Shown: positions 25,904 to 32,106 of the stretch, piece by piece | Layout of the letters: each line of letters starts with the position of its first letter | Numbering within the stretch: the stretch's first letter is position 1 | Assembly: GCA_903952205.1 (NCBI GenBank) | Contig: CAJBEZ010000034.1 | Span: 1-39,007 of the forward strand | DNA: 39,007 nucleotides | Source of the DNA: an uncultured Desulfomonile sp. | Lineage (GTDB): Bacteria > Desulfobacterota > Desulfomonilia > Desulfomonilales > Desulfomonilaceae | Direction: 5' to 3' | Program-made: the position numbers and the translations under genes | The notes under the pieces: model-generated | Told to the model about the DNA's origin: nothing | The model's input: the letters and a program-made list of their open reading frames with translations, nothing else | The model's database searches: none

Positions 25904-26524
25904 ATGAGACAGGAACCAGGTAAAGTTGTTTTAACATCAACAAAAGGGAACAATTCCGATCTCCTAGCGTCGGCTTTCAATCTCTATGTTCCGGATGGGA
26001 GTGTGGTTGCCGATGTTACTTTCGGTAAAGGGGTTTTTTGGAGAAACATTGATAAAACTAGATATTTACCGATTATATCAGACAAACAACCGGGTTTTAA
26101 CATCGACGCCAGAGTTGACTTCAGATCGTTACCGTACAGGGACGGATCAATTGACGCTGTGATGTTCGATCCGCCCTATCTGAGCGGTGGAGATACGGTT
26201 GTGGGCCACCTCAACAAGCAATATTCATGTGACGCCAGAACATCTCACCAGGGCATTATAAGGCGTTATACCGCCGGTATCGTGGAATGTTCTCGGGTGT
26301 TAAGAAAACGAGGCCGAATCTTTATCAAATGCCAGGATGAAACCGTTAGCGGTAAACAGCGATTCACACATCTTGAATTAATTAACATTCTGGAAATGTT
26401 GGGTTATTTAATTTTAGACCTATTTATATTAACCACGCCCGCCACGCCATGTATGCGGCATGATTACCAGAGATCGGCGAGAAAGAACCATTCATACCTT
26501 ATAGTGGCGGAATTACGAAACTAA
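25904..26524 (+). CDS. Small DNA methyltransferase (DPPY type)
   Basis: A 206-residue SAM-dependent methyltransferase. Motif I-like VADVTFGKGVFW (about 35-46) binds SAM and DPPY (89-92) in AVMFDPPYLSGGD is the catalytic motif of N6-adenine or N4-cytosine methylases. The protein is short, with no separate target-recognition domain, as in phage orphan methylases. It ends with RKNHSYLIVAEL, a strand common to the fold. ATG 25904 follows AAGAGGGGGG. No cognate restriction gene is present, so protection against host restriction or regulation of element genes is likelier than a restriction system. Confidence 0.75.
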   Translation: MRQEPGKVVLTSTKGNNSDLLASAFNLYVPDGSVVADVTFGKGVFWRNIDKTRYLPIISDKQPGFNIDARVDFRSLPYRDGSIDAVMFDPPYLSGGDTVVGHLNKQYSCDARTSHQGIIRRYTAGIVECSRVLRKRGRIFIKCQDETVSGKQRFTHLELINILEMLGYLILDLFILTTPATPCMRHDYQRSARKNHSYLIVAELRN

Positions 26525-26566
26525 TTTTAAACTGCAAGCTGTGACTAGTTACTAGCAAGAACTAGC

Positions 26567-26596
26567 TTGACATTGAAGTGGCGGTTGGTGTATAAT
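26567..26596 (+). promoter_or_regulatory. Consensus sigma-70 promoter with operator-like repeats
   Basis: A perfect TTGACA (26567-26572) and perfect TATAAT (26591-26596) are separated by 18 bases. Three ACTAG units (ACTAGTTACTAG and ACTAG, 26544-26565) lie immediately upstream of the -35 box and look like protein-binding sites. It should be the strongest promoter in the element and drives either the genes from 26747 onward or a short leader RNA. Confidence 0.75.
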
Positions 26597-26669
26597 TCAC
26601 CACAGTTGATGGACGCCTTGATGTGATTTTTGTTTTCTATCAGTTTCTTCTTTTTTCTTTTCGCTGCGA

Positions 26670-26716
26670 GGGGAAGAAAATTGTTAAAGCAACAAATTAA
26701 TAATCTTTTCTTCCCC
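26670..26716 (+). promoter_or_regulatory. Stable hairpin in the leader of the 26.75-kb operon
   Basis: GGGGAAGAAAA (26670-26680) pairs perfectly over 11 bp with TTTTCTTCCCC (26706-26716). An inner TTGTT/AACAA stem (26681-26695) stacks on it. ATTTTAAAAGTTTT follows. Placed about 70 bases after the predicted transcription start and 30 before the first gene, it may be an attenuator, a terminator of a small RNA, or a 5' stabiliser. The T-run is interrupted, so complete termination is not assured. Confidence 0.55.
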
Positions 26717-26746
26717 ATTTTAAAAGTTTTAAATATGGAGTTTTAA

Positions 26747-26953
26747 ATGAATGAAATTGAACATCGCTTGGCTAGTTTAAGATGCACAAATTGCGGCGAA
26801 TCATTACAGACAATCCTGTCAAGACTTTCACTTGGTGTGTTTAGATCACATCCAGTTCAATGTCCGAAGTGTCATTGGCTTTGTTATGTTAATACTGAGC
26901 TATCTCTCTCAATTAGCGATCAAGCTATATTGCCCGTGCCGAATGCGGCCTGA
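26747..26953 (+). CDS. Small zinc-ribbon protein
   Basis: A 68-residue protein with two CxxC knuckles, CTNCGESL (C13, C16) and CPKCHWLC (about C39, C42), the layout of a zinc ribbon. TGGAG lies about seven bases before the ATG. It is the first gene after the consensus promoter and hairpin leader. The Com-type translational activators of phage Mu are also small zinc-knuckle proteins placed ahead of a methylase gene, so a comparable role is conceivable but unproven. Confidence 0.55.
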   Translation: MNEIEHRLASLRCTNCGESLQTILSRLSLGVFRSHPVQCPKCHWLCYVNTELSLSISDQAILPVPNAA

Positions 26954-26964
26954 ATACCATTACT

Positions 26965-27480
26965 ATGCCTAATTTTGCAGACATTCCTGATCTGTCTCAA
27001 GGTGTAGTTAAGGCGGAAAAATCCAGGCAACTCAGCGCCCACATCAAGAAAAGACTTGTTACACTTCAGAAACGGGCCGAAGAAAGTAAGAGCATTAAAA
27101 GTATATTTGGTTTCCCTGTCTCGGCTCAAATTACTTCACAGCCTCTTGGCCGGTCTGAATACATTTCGATACCGAAAACGATTGCTCTAAACCCGCTTAT
27201 TCCGGCTCATGTCAAAATAATCTGGCTTTATATCAAGACTATTGCGCCGAATAGTGATGGTTTACGCATTATCAAACCTGAGATTGTGGCCGAGCGAATG
27301 AAATTATCCAGGTCAACCATTGAAAATTACCTTCAACACCTAAGAAACTATAATTTGCTGATCAAAGCCAAGAAGTCGGCATACAAATCGGCCTATTACC
27401 TGTTACAGCCGCATAAGTTCGACCCGAAAATGGATCAGCAAAAATACCGGAAAGACACTCATTCCTATGAACCATATTAA
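26965..27480 (+). CDS. Winged-helix protein, hypothetical
   Basis: A 171-residue protein. The C-terminal half holds a winged helix-turn-helix (PAHVKIIWLYIKTIAP, then IKPEIVAERMKLSRSTIENYLQHLRNYNLLIKAKKS) of the type found in phage replication and plasmid regulators. The N-terminal half is a basic helix. No strong ribosome-binding site precedes the ATG; translation may be coupled to the zinc-ribbon gene ending 11 bases upstream. Its last nine residues, KDTHSYEPY, are encoded by the first of two 29-bp repeats, and dcm starts within that end. Confidence 0.55.
   Translation: MPNFADIPDLSQGVVKAEKSRQLSAHIKKRLVTLQKRAEESKSIKSIFGFPVSAQITSQPLGRSEYISIPKTIALNPLIPAHVKIIWLYIKTIAPNSDGLRIIKPEIVAERMKLSRSTIENYLQHLRNYNLLIKAKKSAYKSAYYLLQPHKFDPKMDQQKYRKDTHSYEPY
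27452..27480 (+). repeat. 29-bp direct repeat, left copy, at the start of dcm
   Basis: This copy is identical at 28 of 29 positions to 28704-28732 (one A/T difference at 27474). It encodes the end of the upstream protein (DTHSYEPY, stop TAA) and contains, in another frame, the dcm start codon (27467). Repeat spacing is 1252 bp. Confidence 0.9.
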
Positions 27481-28732
27481 AACCGGTGGGGATCACTCAA
27501 TTACATTTGGCTCTTTATTTTCAGGCATAGGTGGAATTGATTTAGGTTTAGAAATGGTTGGAATGAAGCCTCTTTGGCAATGTGAAATCAACAAATTCTG
27601 CCGGGAGTTACTTAGTAAACGCTGGCCTGATTTAAAATTATACGGAGACATTGGAGACATTGACGAAAAAACACCAAGACCAGACGTCCTTTGTGGCGGA
27701 TTCCCCTGCCAGGATATTTCTACAGCCAACACAAAAGGCAAAGGGCTCGACGGTTCAAAATCGGGACTATGGTTTGAATTCTACCGAGTCATTCGCATAT
27801 TACGACCGAGATACGTCCTCGTGGAGAACGTTGCAAACCTCGTTAATAAAGGACTTGACCGAATACTGCAGGGCCTGGCCGAAATCGGGTATGATGCTGA
27901 ATGGCAGGTGCTATCGGCGGCCCAGTTTGGAGCGTGGCATCTGCGGCGAAGAATCTTCATTGTTGCCTACACCAACAGCTTCGACGGACAGGGCAGCGGC
28001 GAAACAGAATTTGAATTGGAGTGGACTGACTACGGCGTACAAAGAGAATGGAACAAAAGTTCAGATTCATCTCAAAGACGCCGTCCAGAAACTACTCTTG
28101 CCGACCCCTCGGAATTGCAGCGCAATGGCTGCTGCAATAACCACGGATTCAGCTCACAATCCAAAGAGATTTCCGAATCTGGAGACAGTGGTGGGGAGAA
28201 TGCTGCTTCCGACTCCACAAACCAACAGTATAGGCGGCAAAACCATTCCTCCGGATGCGAAGTGGCAAGGGCTCACAGTAGCGGTGAGTGGGGAGAGGAA
28301 AATGCAAGTTCCCCTGGAGACTGCGGTGAAAAAACTTCTTCCTACACCAACTGCGTCTTTGCAGGGGGGACGAGTCAACCACTGCGCCCAAGGGAAGGGC
28401 GGATGGGATCTGGCTTCGGCGGTAACAGACAGTATGTCCGAAATTCCCCGGTGTCTATGGGCTATCCCGACGGCTCAGGACACGAAAGACAACGCCGGTC
28501 CTTCACAATGTTCCCGGAACAGTTTGCCTCTGAACGTTATAGTTGGTGGAAGGCTGAACCCGGAATTTGTCGAGTTCATGATGGGATTCCCAATCGGGTG
28601 GACAGACTTAGGAGCCTCGGAAACGCCGTAGTTCCTGAAGTGGCTGAGTATTTAGGAGAACTGATTGTGAATCACAGTAGACGAGTCTTTGAGTCTATTA
28701 AACAAGACACTCATTCCTATGAACCTTATTAA
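27467..28732 (+). CDS. dcm: C5-cytosine DNA methyltransferase
   Basis: A 421-residue C5-methyltransferase. Motif I is SLFSGIGGIDLGLEMVGM (about 16-33). Motif IV GGFPCQDIS carries the catalytic C81. Motif VI is VLVENV (E120). Motif VIII is LRRRIFIVAY (159-168). The C-terminal motif IX/X region RVDRLRSLGNAVVPEVAEYLG closes the fold. Between motif VIII and IX, about 200 residues where the target-recognition domain belongs are Ser/Gly/Arg-rich and featureless. The same DNA encodes a conserved protein in the +1 frame, which may explain the odd composition. No endonuclease gene is present, so it is an orphan methylase. The start lies 14 bases inside the preceding gene, and the gene is bracketed by 29-bp repeats. 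Confidence 0.85.
   Translation: MNHIKTGGDHSITFGSLFSGIGGIDLGLEMVGMKPLWQCEINKFCRELLSKRWPDLKLYGDIGDIDEKTPRPDVLCGGFPCQDISTANTKGKGLDGSKSGLWFEFYRVIRILRPRYVLVENVANLVNKGLDRILQGLAEIGYDAEWQVLSAAQFGAWHLRRRIFIVAYTNSFDGQGSGETEFELEWTDYGVQREWNKSSDSSQRRRPETTLADPSELQRNGCCNNHGFSSQSKEISESGDSGGENAASDSTNQQYRRQNHSSGCEVARAHSSGEWGEENASSPGDCGEKTSSYTNCVFAGGTSQPLRPREGRMGSGFGGNRQYVRNSPVSMGYPDGSGHERQRRSFTMFPEQFASERYSWWKAEPGICRVHDGIPNRVDRLRSLGNAVVPEVAEYLGELIVNHSRRVFESIKQDTHSYEPY
27651..28631 (+). CDS. Overlapping +1-frame phage protein with LPTP repeats, nested in dcm
   Basis: A 326-codon frame lying wholly inside dcm in the +1 frame. Its product carries family-like blocks: YDRDTSSWRTLQTSLIKDL...WPKSGMMLNGRCY (about 51-88), four LPTP motifs (about 105, 150, 186, 230) each starting a similar unit, and the end LNPEFVEFMMGFPIGWTDL (302-320). 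I know this LPTP/GFPIGWT pattern from phage proteins usually encoded with C5-methylases; the function is unknown. A chance frame would not hold several spaced, repeated motifs over 326 codons. The start is uncertain: only TTG (27651, 27660) or GTG (27693) precede the conserved part, with GGAG close by. Frameshifting from dcm is another possible route of expression. Confidence 0.65.
   Translation: METLTKKHQDQTSFVADSPARIFLQPTQKAKGSTVQNRDYGLNSTESFAYYDRDTSSWRTLQTSLIKDLTEYCRAWPKSGMMLNGRCYRRPSLERGICGEESSLLPTPTASTDRAAAKQNLNWSGLTTAYKENGTKVQIHLKDAVQKLLLPTPRNCSAMAAAITTDSAHNPKRFPNLETVVGRMLLPTPQTNSIGGKTIPPDAKWQGLTVAVSGERKMQVPLETAVKKLLPTPTASLQGGRVNHCAQGKGGWDLASAVTDSMSEIPRCLWAIPTAQDTKDNAGPSQCSRNSLPLNVIVGGRLNPEFVEFMMGFPIGWTDLGASETP
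28704..28732 (+). repeat. 29-bp direct repeat, right copy, at the end of dcm
   Basis: The second copy of the 27452-27480 sequence. It encodes the last eight residues of the methyltransferase (DTHSYEPY, stop TAA) and contains the ATG (28719) of the next gene in the same relative position as the dcm start in the left copy. Recombination between the copies would remove exactly 1252 bp and leave the flanking genes joined with an intact stop/start overlap. Confidence 0.9.
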
Positions 28733-28958
28733 GCGGGGGAAAATGGAAGCAAAAACAGTTTATGTGGTTATGCGAACGATTGTTTTTGGGCCTGATGAAA
28801 GGTTCCCGGAATTCAGAATTGAACCAGTCGGAGTTTTTGCTACCCGATCTGAAGCCAATCTTGCAGTGGAGGAGGAATACAGAAACCAGTATGACACTCT
28901 TTTCCAGCAATTTTTCGTTCAACCGGCAGTATGGCGATCCAGAGTTTCACCATTTTAG
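28719..28958 (+). CDS. Small hypothetical protein
   Basis: A 79-residue frame from the ATG in the repeat, or 71 residues from ATG 28743 (MEAKTVYVVMRTIVFGPDERF...). The first overlaps the dcm stop and mimics the dcm start context, so coupled initiation there is favoured. The product looks like a compact alpha/beta protein (VYVVMRTIVF, FRIEPVGVFATRSEANLAVEEEYRNQYDTLF), of the kind in which a phage-encoded strand-helix unit is annotated as hypothetical. No function can be assigned. Confidence 0.5.
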   Translation: MNLIKRGKMEAKTVYVVMRTIVFGPDERFPEFRIEPVGVFATRSEANLAVEEEYRNQYDTLFQQFFVQPAVWRSRVSPF

Positions 28959-28977
28959 TCCCAGACATAGTTTTAAT

Positions 28978-29040
28978 GGGGCCATAGTTCAGCGGAAGAA
29001 CACCAAAGCCATCGCAGAGGTTCGATTCCTCTTGGCCCCC
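28978..29040 (+). tRNA. tRNA-like sequence lacking a normal anticodon arm
   Basis: A 7-bp acceptor stem GGGGCCA (28978-28984)/TGGCCCC (29033-29039), a D arm GTTC-AGCGGAA-GAAC and a perfect T arm AGAGG-TTCGATT-CCTCT (29016-29032) are all intact. Between D and T arms only 14 bases remain (normally about 23) and they cannot form an anticodon stem. No CCA is encoded. It is either a tRNA pseudogene with a deleted anticodon arm or a tRNA mimic. The untouched acceptor and T stems argue that the fold is kept or the deletion is recent. It cannot decode as it stands. Confidence 0.5.
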
Positions 29041-29086
29041 TAACAACTTAAATCCAGGCAAACAATGGAACAACCTGAGTAAAACC

Positions 29087-29230
29087 TTGAAGCGTAAATT
29101 AAAAATTTATTCCCCCCTTTGCCATAAGTGCCCACGGTATGATTATTACGAAGGAATAGCCTGGTGTTTTTATAATAACGTTTTCAGTAATCACGCTTTT
29201 ATTAAAATCTGTCCCGGAAGACCGGAATAA
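29087..29230 (+). CDS. Very small four-cysteine protein
   Basis: A 47-codon frame starting with TTG encodes a peptide with C12, C15, C27 and C42 (CHKCPRY..., AWCFYNN, KICPGRPE). The CxxC...C...C spacing recalls the 21401-21634 product and other phage metal knuckles, which is the reason for calling it. The start has only a weak TGAG upstream, so initiation is uncertain, and the frame is open further upstream. Confidence 0.4.
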   Translation: MKRKLKIYSPLCHKCPRYDYYEGIAWCFYNNVFSNHAFIKICPGRPE

Positions 29231-29264
29231 TTAAAACGACGAAATTGATTTAATGGAGGGAAAA

Positions 29265-29984
29265 ATGAAAAGGTTTGCAATCTTAATGCTGGTTTTGTTT
29301 CTGACGTCAACCGTTCATGCAAATATTCCCAAGACCAACATTGGACTCGATTTGGTAATCGCCAAACAAGATCTTAGCCTTGAACGTGACAATAAACCGG
29401 GAATAAATTTTAACGACGACATCAACGTCAACCGGGATACATCGCTTTGCGAGGTTTACGGAAGCGCAAATTCCGGGAATTTCTCAGCAAGAGGATACTA
29501 TTTATTCCCTAAAAAACTCTCCGGGTCTGGAAAACTTTTGCCGGGGCAATATGACTCGCCTGATCCTGAAAAAAACAAAAACGAAATTGCGGCGACAGTG
29601 GAAAATTCCTTTAAAGCGTCCAGGCTGGAAATTGGTGTCCCGATATTTTATCGAAATATTGCCGTTGAACCATTTTTCGTCAACCAGTGGACTACCTGCA
29701 ACTTTCAGATAAAATCCGATGAGTTCAACTATAACAAAGAGTTAAGCTGTTCAAATGCTGGCTTCGGTGTTTTTGTAACTGAGTTGTTTCAGGACGCTAC
29801 ACTTAATTTGAAATGGTTTAAAACCTCGAATGACTCCCTCTTTGAAGCTAAATATTCAGGTTTCAATCCTTCATACTTCTGGTCCATCGGGTACACTTAC
29901 AGGACATTTAACCTTGGATATTCGGAGGGGAAAATCCAAACCAGCATAAAAGGCCCGATATTTGAAGCGGGGGTTGTTTTTTGA
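29265..29984 (+). CDS. Secreted outer-membrane beta-barrel-like protein
   Basis: A protein of 239 residues from ATG 29265; an ATG at 29253 overlaps the GGAGGG ribosome-binding site, so the later start is preferred. A Sec signal peptide (MKRFAILMLVLFLTSTVHA) precedes the mature chain. The mature part is rich in alternating polar/hydrophobic strands and aromatic residues (ASRLEIGVPIFYRNIAVEPFFV, LFEAKYSGFNPSYFWSIGYTYRTFNLGY) and ends in FEAGVVF, the C-terminal aromatic signature recognised by the BAM machinery. It is unusual in a phage early operon; altering the cell surface against superinfection is a reasonable but unproven role. The dCMP deaminase start overlaps its stop. Confidence 0.6.
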   Translation: MKRFAILMLVLFLTSTVHANIPKTNIGLDLVIAKQDLSLERDNKPGINFNDDINVNRDTSLCEVYGSANSGNFSARGYYLFPKKLSGSGKLLPGQYDSPDPEKNKNEIAATVENSFKASRLEIGVPIFYRNIAVEPFFVNQWTTCNFQIKSDEFNYNKELSCSNAGFGVFVTELFQDATLNLKWFKTSNDSLFEAKYSGFNPSYFWSIGYTYRTFNLGYSEGKIQTSIKGPIFEAGVVF

Positions 29985-30538
29985 TGAGACCCTCCTGGCA
30001 CGAATACTTCATGATGTTGGCAAAATTGATAAGTTCCCGGTCTACGTGTAATTCACGAAAAGTTGGGGCAGTAATTGTTAAAAACAACATAATTCTGGTG
30101 GCTGGCTACAATGGAGCGCTCGGCGGACAACCTCACTGTTCCGATAAAACGCCGGGCTTTTGTTCCCGACGTTACATGGGAATAGGAGACGCTGAAAAAT
30201 ATAATTACTGTGTTGCGTCTCACGCAGAATCAAACGCAATTAGTCAGGCCGCCCGACATGGCGTGTCGTTGGAAGGCGGAACCCTTTACTGCACGCTCGA
30301 ACCCTGTAATGCGTGTTTAAAACAAATAATTCAGGCCGGGATCGCAGAAATATATTTTGAAACTACTTATGACTCCGAAAATGAGCAGTTTGATGAGTTT
30401 TGGCGACAAACCGTTAAAAACCAGAGAGGCGTGAAAGTTTGCAAGCAAATATCAGTTTCGGACCATGCGAAAGACTTTACCATTGATATCCTAAAAGGCA
30501 ATTCCAACAGGCAAATAAAGGAAGTGATAGCAATATGA
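29984..30538 (+). CDS. Deoxycytidylate deaminase family protein
   Basis: A 184-residue zinc-dependent deaminase of the dCMP/ComEB type that converts dCMP to dUMP, feeding dTTP synthesis. The zinc/catalytic site HAE (H80, E82) in VASHAESNAI and the PCNAC box (C108, C111) are intact. The insertion between strands (CSDKTPGFCSRRYMGIGDAEKYNYC) carries extra cysteines as in T4-like dCMP deaminases, which may bind a second zinc. ATG 29984 overlaps the previous stop (TGATG). Phages often carry this enzyme to support rapid DNA synthesis, which fits the replication genes upstream. Confidence 0.85.
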   Translation: MRPSWHEYFMMLAKLISSRSTCNSRKVGAVIVKNNIILVAGYNGALGGQPHCSDKTPGFCSRRYMGIGDAEKYNYCVASHAESNAISQAARHGVSLEGGTLYCTLEPCNACLKQIIQAGIAEIYFETTYDSENEQFDEFWRQTVKNQRGVKVCKQISVSDHAKDFTIDILKGNSNRQIKEVIAI

Positions 30539-30615
30539 TAGACGTATCCAATAGTAACTCGGCGCTAATTGACGCCCTGGCTTCTACGGCAGGATCAAGT
30601 TTTGAAAGCCGCTAA
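30535..30615 (+). CDS. Possible 26-residue micro-ORF
   Basis: An ATG overlapping the deaminase stop (ATGA) opens a 26-codon frame (MIDVSNSNSALIDALASTAG...) that ends at 30615, after the next gene has begun at 30602. The tight overlaps on both sides suggest it may serve to carry ribosomes across. There is no recognisable function. Confidence 0.3.
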   Translation: MIDVSNSNSALIDALASTAGSSFESR

Positions 30616-30853
30616 TACGCCAAAAGAAATCAGATGCAATAATTGCGGGCGAATAAATCAGTTCAAAAAGATCCAAACGATGAGGCCAAGCAAACCCGAA
30701 CCTTATTCCGGACAGGAAGACGAAACTAAATTCGCTAGTGATTGTGTTTGCGGGTGGACCACAATAGCGTTAGGTCCAGTGTCACATGAAGTTGATCCAT
30801 TAGTAATAACCACAAAATCCGAAAGAAAAATGACCTGGGGAAAAGATGAATAA
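30602..30853 (+). CDS. Small zinc-ribbon protein
   Basis: An 83-residue protein from TTG 30602 with CNNC (about C12, C15) and CVC (about C48, C50), followed by GW, a probable zinc ribbon. The linker is charged and Pro-containing. A TTG start with CAGGAT upstream is a compromise; a frame from 30569 has no better site. No family is assigned. Confidence 0.45.
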   Translation: MKAANTPKEIRCNNCGRINQFKKIQTMRPSKPEPYSGQEDETKFASDCVCGWTTIALGPVSHEVDPLVITTKSERKMTWGKDE

Positions 30854-30858
30854 AAAAA

Positions 30859-30975
30859 ATGATCGAGGCTATCGAAAACTTGTCTTTAGTGGAAATTATT
30901 AATGCCGCAAAAAAGACAATATCCTGGAATTTTTCTTGGAAAGTGTTTTTAGATTTCAAAATAACGGGAGAATAG
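30859..30975 (+). CDS. Small hypothetical protein
   Basis: A 38-codon frame starting five bases after the previous stop encodes MIEAIENLSLVEIINAAKKT and a short aromatic tail. Its location fills the gap to the next gene; the ribosome-binding site is poor (GAAGATG). It is listed as tentative. Confidence 0.3.
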   Translation: MIEAIENLSLVEIINAAKKTISWNFSWKVFLDFKITGE

Positions 30976-30981
30976 GATTTT

Positions 30982-31353
30982 ATGAGTAAAATATTTGTAG
31001 ATAAGGCTGACATAGTCAAGATGTTGGGTTTGCTTTGGGAAGGGGAGCCTCAATCGGTTGAATGTGTGAGGTGTATGCTTATCAATTTAGCAGAGACTAA
31101 ACCTGAAACGATTACTGAGGCAGAATATTTAGCTGATAAACCAATCCCATACCTAGCTCCGGAAATTGTTGTTAAGTCTATCCAAGAAGAATTCAGAAAC
31201 AGACAAGCCATTTTAAAGTTAGCTGATATGCTTGGGGAATACGCCAATGATGGAGATGCTGGCCCTGGGCATCCTGTGTTACCTCGAAGGGATTTGAAAA
31301 TGCGAGATAAATGCCATGAAATACAAAGAATGTTTGTCAATGAGGATCATTAG
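30982..31353 (+). CDS. Hypothetical protein of the element
   Basis: A 123-residue, mostly helical acidic protein (DKADIVKMLGLLWEGEPQSVECVRCMLINLAETKPE...). It has no recognised motif apart from a CVRC pair. GGGAGAATAGG precedes the ATG. The stop is directly followed by the next start without a base between them. Confidence 0.5.
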   Translation: MSKIFVDKADIVKMLGLLWEGEPQSVECVRCMLINLAETKPETITEAEYLADKPIPYLAPEIVVKSIQEEFRNRQAILKLADMLGEYANDGDAGPGHPVLPRRDLKMRDKCHEIQRMFVNEDH

Positions 31354-32106
31354 TTGAGCAAACAAACCCTTTTTAACGTCAAGTCACCAAGCCATTCGAA
31401 CTTAATGACCAAAACGCTACTTAAAAAACTCTTAACCAGGTCTCCGGCTTTAATTGAGATCCCTGCCGGAGCCCCCGTTGAAGTTGCAGAGGCCCATACC
31501 AGATACGCCAATAAATTTGACACCCCTGGGCCTCCATTACATGTTGGATCAGTTCATACCCCAACCAGACAGTCTACTCATTTTTACACAAATCACCCAA
31601 CGGAAGAGGCAAGACACCAGCAACTCGCCAAGCAAAAATCAACTAAGCTGTTGCCTGTTAACGAGGACGTTGAACGTGCAATGGCGGAAAGCAAACATGT
31701 TTTTGGTCAAGGATTTAACTGGGATTATTATAAAAAAAACCCGGAACTAAAAGAAGCTAAACCTTCCCTAGTGGCCCCTGATTGCCACGCCTGGCATTTA
31801 ATAGGCCCCGGTGTGTTTTTCATTTATACCCTGGAAACAATAAACACCATTGACGCCCAACAATATTTTACTCACCCTTTATACGCAATGCCCATAATAA
31901 GCCCTGTAATTGAATTCCTACCTATATTTGGTCAACCTAGACTGATACTGCCGGATACAAAAAAACCAGCCCAAATAGCCATATACGTGCCTGACACAAT
32001 TAAAATTGAATTCTTCTCAGTTTACCCTATTGCTCACCTTACACTTTTTTCCTCGCTGTTAACCCCGCCTGTAAACGAAATGTTTTCCTATGCCCTAGAA
32101 ACATGA
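31354..32106 (+). CDS. Hypothetical protein, last gene of the element
   Basis: A 250-residue protein starting at TTG 31354, seven bases after GAGGAT. The first 20 residues are basic; the middle is Pro/His/Thr-rich and extended (GPPLHVGSVHTPTRQSTHFYTNHPTEE); the last 90 residues alternate hydrophobic strands (WHLIGPGVFFIYTLETI, MPIISPVIEFLPIFG). It has no signal peptide and no known domain. Tight packing with the preceding gene puts it in the element's operon, and the change to host-like gene spacing begins after it. Confidence 0.5.
   Translation: MSKQTLFNVKSPSHSNLMTKTLLKKLLTRSPALIEIPAGAPVEVAEAHTRYANKFDTPGPPLHVGSVHTPTRQSTHFYTNHPTEEARHQQLAKQKSTKLLPVNEDVERAMAESKHVFGQGFNWDYYKKNPELKEAKPSLVAPDCHAWHLIGPGVFFIYTLETINTIDAQQYFTHPLYAMPIISPVIEFLPIFGQPRLILPDTKKPAQIAIYVPDTIKIEFFSVYPIAHLTLFSSLLTPPVNEMFSYALET

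Noticed and set aside
29228-29264. ATG at 29253 as start of the barrel-like protein
   Set aside because: That ATG overlaps the GGAGGG that serves the ATG at 29265, and the signal peptide begins cleanly at the later Met.
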